Notes under the pieces: model-generated
Seen by the model: only the letters and a program-made list of their open reading frames with translations
Told to the model about the DNA's origin: nothing
Databases searched by the model: none
In this document: piece by piece, positions 5,962-8,710 of the stretch
How positions within the stretch are numbered: position 1 is the stretch's first letter
Layout of the letters: each line of letters starts with the position of its first letter
Made by a program: the position numbers and the translations under genes
Source: Clostridiales bacterium
GTDB taxonomy: Bacteria; Bacillota; Clostridia; Saccharofermentanales; Saccharofermentanaceae
NCBI GenBank assembly: GCA_003543635.1
Contig: DNAE01000004.1
Span: 1-8,710, forward strand
Reading direction: 5' to 3'
DNA: 8,710 bases

Positions 5962-7301
5962 AAAAGGTTCTATCATCGGTCCTCGCCCTTTCCCTTGTCT
6001 TTATTTCCGCTTCCTGTGCGGGAGGTTCCTCTTTAAATGATTCCAAGAGGGAAGAGGCCCTTGATGCCTGTTCTGACATCGCCTCTTACCTTTGCGACAG
6101 GGATGCCGTAAGGCTGGAAAATGTTGTTGACGGCAGATTCGATACCGTTTCATCCTCCATTGTATTTGATGATGACACGGAAGATGCCGACGATATCACC
6201 ATAAGGGAAAAGATAGCATCCACCATGACCTATGAGATCCATGAGGATTCCCTGACGGACGGACAGTCCGGTAATGATGTCTATGTGGACGTGGATTTCA
6301 GCATCGTGGATTATCAGGCACTTTTTGATTCTACTTCCTTTTCTGATGCCGCCGCCGCCGCCGATGCCCTCGACTCCTTTGACCAAACGGTTACGATCCC
6401 CTATAGTATGCACCTTGTCTTTAAGAACGACATGTGGATGCTCTATAACTTCGAGAGTATCCCGGAGCTTTACCCCTACGATCATGCGACATTTACCTTT
6501 GCGCAAAAGCTATCCGATCTGATAACGGGTTCCGTCTGGGATGAGGCCACGGGGGATTCCTACGAGAATGCCTGCCTCATAAGGCTCAAAGTCTATTTTG
6601 ACGGTGACTTGATCGGCGACAGGCTCGATTATTACTACACCGTCGAATGCGGGGAAGAGACCCTTTTCGAGAGCGAGATCACCACGGATAACACCCCTGA
6701 AGAGGTGATGATCCTCTATAGTAACGGTGTGGAGCTTCTCCCTGAGGGAACATACACCATAACCATGTACGACGAGGGAGGAAATGAGATCTTCTCCTCC
6801 CAGTGCACCAACGTATACACCTATTCGCTGGCGGATCTCGGTGTATACACCAATGAGGATCTGGGGCTTAAGTTTACGCCGCCTTCAGGGTTCAATTTCC
6901 TCCGGGAATACTCCCTGAGGTATAACTATCTTTCAGGTTACGGTGACAATGAGCCGGAATTTGTTGCCTGCAGATCGACCGATACTGTCATAATCCTGGA
7001 TGTGGACAGCGCCAAGGGCTACATGACCGAGGATGTGCTCGAGTCCTTTGCAAATGCCGTCTGCGACGATCTTATATCCGAATATGATACGGACGAGTAT
7101 GAATATGATGCAACGGTATCAGAGGTTTCCATACTCGGAAACAGAGCCTACGCCGTCAATGTGGTTACCGAAGATGAAGAGGGTATCGTCTATCTGGAGC
7201 AGGTCTTCTTTGTCATTAACGGATACTACGGTTGTGTGACCATGTACTCCTCGACGGACAGTGATCTGAACCCTTACCTCGATTGCTTCGAGCCCCTTTG
7301 A
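5958..7301 (+). CDS. Uncharacterised acidic lipoprotein, multi-domain
   Basis: Predicted secreted, membrane-anchored lipoprotein of 447 residues. MKKVLSSVLALSLVFISASC is a type II signal peptide, with lipidation expected at Cys20; the -3 residue is Ser rather than Leu, slightly off the lipobox consensus. A Gly/Ser linker follows. The mature part is strongly acidic and seems to have three parts: about 28-170 resembling NTF2-like domains of Firmicute lipoproteins (YEIHEDSL; FKNDMWMLYNF), about 200-290 beta-rich with an Ig-like look (LPEGTYTITMYDEGGNEIF), and about 295-447 resembling PsbP/Mog1-like lipoprotein domains (EDLGLKFTPPSGF). These fold guesses come from residue pattern only. Nine further cysteines are present. 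The ATG at 5958 overlaps the preceding stop by 4 nt and has GGGCGG 7 nt upstream. The in-frame extension to 5919 would bury the signal peptide and was discarded. Function unknown; it is probably expressed with the membrane protein before it. Confidence 0.85.
   Translation: MKKVLSSVLALSLVFISASCAGGSSLNDSKREEALDACSDIASYLCDRDAVRLENVVDGRFDTVSSSIVFDDDTEDADDITIREKIASTMTYEIHEDSLTDGQSGNDVYVDVDFSIVDYQALFDSTSFSDAAAAADALDSFDQTVTIPYSMHLVFKNDMWMLYNFESIPELYPYDHATFTFAQKLSDLITGSVWDEATGDSYENACLIRLKVYFDGDLIGDRLDYYYTVECGEETLFESEITTDNTPEEVMILYSNGVELLPEGTYTITMYDEGGNEIFSSQCTNVYTYSLADLGVYTNEDLGLKFTPPSGFNFLREYSLRYNYLSGYGDNEPEFVACRSTDTVIILDVDSAKGYMTEDVLESFANAVCDDLISEYDTDEYEYDATVSEVSILGNRAYAVNVVTEDEEGIVYLEQVFFVINGYYGCVTMYSSTDSDLNPYLDCFEPL
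6348..6362 (+). repeat. Short (GCC)5 triplet repeat in the lipoprotein gene
   Basis: Five consecutive GCC codons encode Ala131-Ala135 in the N-terminal domain of the lipoprotein. The run is in frame, so gain or loss of a unit would change only the alanine count. It is short and may have no significance. Confidence 0.8.
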
Positions 7302-7308
7302 GGTGTTT

Positions 7309-8355
7309 ATGGACAGGATATTGAACACAAAAGAGATCTATAAGCTCGTAACGGGAGATAAGTTGGATTCCGGTCTGTTCCTCCTTACGGGGGAAGAGGA
7401 ATTCTTCATGACCCAGGTCATTTCCGCCATTAAGAAGAAATGTATTGCCGAGGGCGCGGAATCCATGGACTTCGTTAAGATCGACTTCCAGGGCAAGGAG
7501 ATGGATGTGGAGAAGGTAAGGGAGAATGTGGAACTTCCCCCGTGGATGTCTCCCAAGCGCATGGTACTTGTATGTAATGCCGATGTCTTCGGTGAGAAGA
7601 AGGATAAGAAGGACAAGAAAGATAAGAAGGATAATAAGCCCGGCGTTTCCGAGCTGTGTTCCCATATACCCGGGTCCACGGTGCTGGTCATAACGGTCCC
7701 CAAGATCGACAAGAGGAAAAAGGAGCTGCTCAAGGCCTTTACGGATAACGGCATCGTCGCCGAGATCACATATCAGGATGTGGCACAACTTGAGAATTAC
7801 ATAAACAAGGTCTTTTCCAAGAACGGTCTTTCCTCGGACCCCGTGACCGTGGGGAGCATTGTGGACAGATGTAACAGGAGCATGCGCCTCATATCCAACG
7901 AACTGGGCAAGATAACCCTTTACTGCGCCGGTACGGGTACCACGGTGGTCAGTATGGAGATCGTGGATGATATCTGTCCTCCGGATATACAGGGAAAGAT
8001 ATTTACCATTACCGATGCCATCGGCAACGGAAACGTCAAGACTGCCCTTACCGTCATGGATAATCTCATCAAGATGAAAGAACCCGTCACCAAGATAAGA
8101 TTTATGACGGCAAGACACATAAGGATGCTCATCTGTGCCAAGGAGCTGGGAAATGTCGGGGAGATATCAAAAAGGCTCGGTACCAGGGACTTTGTGGCCA
8201 GAAATCTCATTAATCAGGCCCGGGGTTTCACCTATGAGCGCCTGACGGGTCTGTACCTCGATTTCCTGCAGACGGACAGGGATATCAAGAAGGGCGTGGA
8301 GACAGACGAGAGAACGGCTCTCGAGGTACTTATAGTCAAAGCTGCACAAAGATAA
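7309..8355 (+). CDS. holA: DNA polymerase III subunit delta (clamp loader)
   Basis: Delta is the wrench subunit of the clamp-loader complex that opens the beta sliding clamp during DNA replication. The 348-residue length fits the family. LLTGEEEFF (25-33) is the degenerate P-loop region typical of delta, which does not hydrolyse ATP. KRMVLVCNAD (83-92) and TVLVITVPKIDKRKK (124-138) are core strands of the AAA-like domain. The C-terminal helical collar (about 225-348) has IFTITDAIGNGN (231-242), TARHIRML (267-274) and IKKGVETDERTALEVLI (326-342). A (KKD)4 insertion occupies residues 97-108. ATG 7309 is selected because GAGG (7300-7303) lies 5 nt upstream, overlapping the stop of the lipoprotein gene; a GTG at 7303 falls within that site. 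The 7-nt gap implies co-transcription with the upstream genes. In many Firmicutes holA follows comEC directly; here two genes intervene. Confidence 0.93.
   Translation: MDRILNTKEIYKLVTGDKLDSGLFLLTGEEEFFMTQVISAIKKKCIAEGAESMDFVKIDFQGKEMDVEKVRENVELPPWMSPKRMVLVCNADVFGEKKDKKDKKDKKDNKPGVSELCSHIPGSTVLVITVPKIDKRKKELLKAFTDNGIVAEITYQDVAQLENYINKVFSKNGLSSDPVTVGSIVDRCNRSMRLISNELGKITLYCAGTGTTVVSMEIVDDICPPDIQGKIFTITDAIGNGNVKTALTVMDNLIKMKEPVTKIRFMTARHIRMLICAKELGNVGEISKRLGTRDFVARNLINQARGFTYERLTGLYLDFLQTDRDIKKGVETDERTALEVLIVKAAQR
7597..7632 (+). repeat. Four tandem 9-bp repeats encoding (Lys-Lys-Asp)4 in holA
   Basis: AAGAAGGAT-like units are repeated four times in frame, with single third-position differences (GAC in unit two, AAA in unit three). 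They encode residues 97-108 of the delta subunit, between two predicted core strands, so the product should be a charged surface loop. Because the unit is nine bases, slippage would change loop length without breaking the frame. Confidence 0.9.
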
Positions 8356-8360
8356 GATTA

Positions 8361-8389
8361 TTGACTGATCATACCCGTTGCCTTAAAAT
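8361..8389 (+). promoter_or_regulatory. Sigma-A-type promoter of icd
   Basis: TTGACT (8361-8366, 5 of 6) and TAAAAT (8384-8389, 5 of 6) are separated by the optimal 17 nt. Transcription would start near 8396, giving a leader of about 31 nt containing GGAGG. It lies just after the holA stop (8353-8355) and marks icd as a separate transcription unit. No intrinsic terminator for the upstream operon is visible, so read-through is possible. Confidence 0.75.
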
Positions 8390-8407
8390 AAACAAGTTAT
8401 TATTTTA
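8384..8407. repeat. Perfect 8-bp A/T inverted repeat over the icd -10 and start point
   Basis: TAAAATAA (8384-8391) and TTATTTTA (8400-8407) are exact inverted copies separated by 8 nt. The left arm contains the -10 hexamer. It could be an operator or a weak leader hairpin, but an all-A/T repeat in an A/T-rich promoter is also easily a coincidence. Confidence 0.35.
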
Positions 8408-8426
8408 GTATACGGAGGAATCGCAT

Positions 8427-8710
8427 TTGGCTAAGATTCAGATGAAGACGCCGCTTGTTGAGATGGACGGCGATGAGATGACAAGGATCGTTTGGCAGCA
8501 GATCAAGGATATCGTTATACTGCCTTTCGTTGACCTTAAGACAGAGTATTACGATCTCGGACTTGTTAACAGAGATAAGACCGACGATCAGGTTACGATA
8601 GATTCTGCCAACAGAACAAAGGAACTCGGTGTAGCAGTTAAGTGCGCCACCATCACCCCAAATGCCCAGAGGATGACCGAATACAACCTCAAGCAGATGT
8701 GGAAGAGCCC
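8427..8710 (+). CDS. icd: NADP-dependent isocitrate dehydrogenase, 3' end cut by window edge
   Basis: Cytosolic enzyme that oxidatively decarboxylates isocitrate to 2-oxoglutarate, usually with NADP, supplying glutamate synthesis and NADPH. The first 94 residues are visible. [13 protein letters not shown] (9-21), [11 protein letters not shown] (36-46), DDQVTIDSA (53-61), [12 protein letters not shown] (71-82) and QMWKS (90-94) identify the homodimeric, eukaryotic-type (IDH1/2-like) branch rather than the E. coli type. Thr77 and Ser94 occupy the positions of substrate-contact residues known in human IDH1. Translation most likely starts at TTG 8427, with GGAGG (8414-8418) 8 nt upstream. The next in-frame ATG (8442) is too far from that site. 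It has its own strong promoter after holA and no evident functional tie to the replication/competence operon. Confidence 0.95.
   Translation, partial: MAKIQMKTPLVEMDGDEMTRIVWQQIKDIVILPFVDLKTEYYDLGLVNRDKTDDQVTIDSANRTKELGVAVKCATITPNAQRMTEYNLKQMWKS

Noticed and set aside
7216..8118. 300-residue open frame on the minus strand opposite holA
   Set aside because: It is fully antisense to a well-recognised holA, has no recognisable domain, and its composition (His/Leu/Gly-rich) is typical of a shadow of a biased coding strand.

Overview
The window looks like ordinary chromosomal housekeeping DNA from a low-to-mid-GC Firmicute, most likely an anaerobic member of Clostridia (Lachnospiraceae-like or a relative). 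This rests on the long ~395-residue form of PRPP synthetase, the comEC...holA gene order, strong GGAGG-type ribosome binding sites on several genes, a eukaryotic-type NADP isocitrate dehydrogenase and heavy AGG/AGA arginine codon use. The family-level placement is inference from gene types, not from a marker gene. I see no rRNA, tRNA, CRISPR array, insertion sequence or phage gene.

Left part, minus strand (1-2533): reading leftwards from the divergent centre, engB (essential ribosome-assembly GTPase), then two tandem PRPP-synthetase-family genes separated by 38 nt. The first of the pair (632-1819) has altered residues at several expected catalytic and ATP-binding positions. The second (593 down to the window edge, incomplete) keeps canonical residues in the part that is visible. 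A 28-nt near-palindrome followed by a T-tract lies between engB and the pair.

Centre (2534-2629): a compact divergent promoter region between engB and comEC. On each strand a -10-like hexamer ends exactly six bases before the ATG (TATAAT and TATCAT). Neither ATG has a convincing Shine-Dalgarno at its expected position, so both genes may be leaderless. A 13-nt perfect palindrome overlaps the proposed engB -35.

Right part, plus strand (2630-8355): a probable operon comEC (DNA-uptake channel) - four-TM protein with two PH-like domains - lipoprotein - holA (DNA polymerase III delta). comEC and holA are often neighbours in Firmicutes. Here two uncharacterised envelope genes sit between them, and their coding regions overlap by 4 nt (ATGA). 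A good sigma-A-type promoter (TTGACT-17-TAAAAT) then starts a separate unit with icd (NADP-isocitrate dehydrogenase, TTG start), cut by the right edge.

Nothing in the window amounts to a clearly new defence or mobile system. The best leads are the degenerate-looking PRPP synthetase paralogue, the apparently leaderless divergent promoter pair, and the unknown membrane protein/lipoprotein pair inside the comEC-holA operon.
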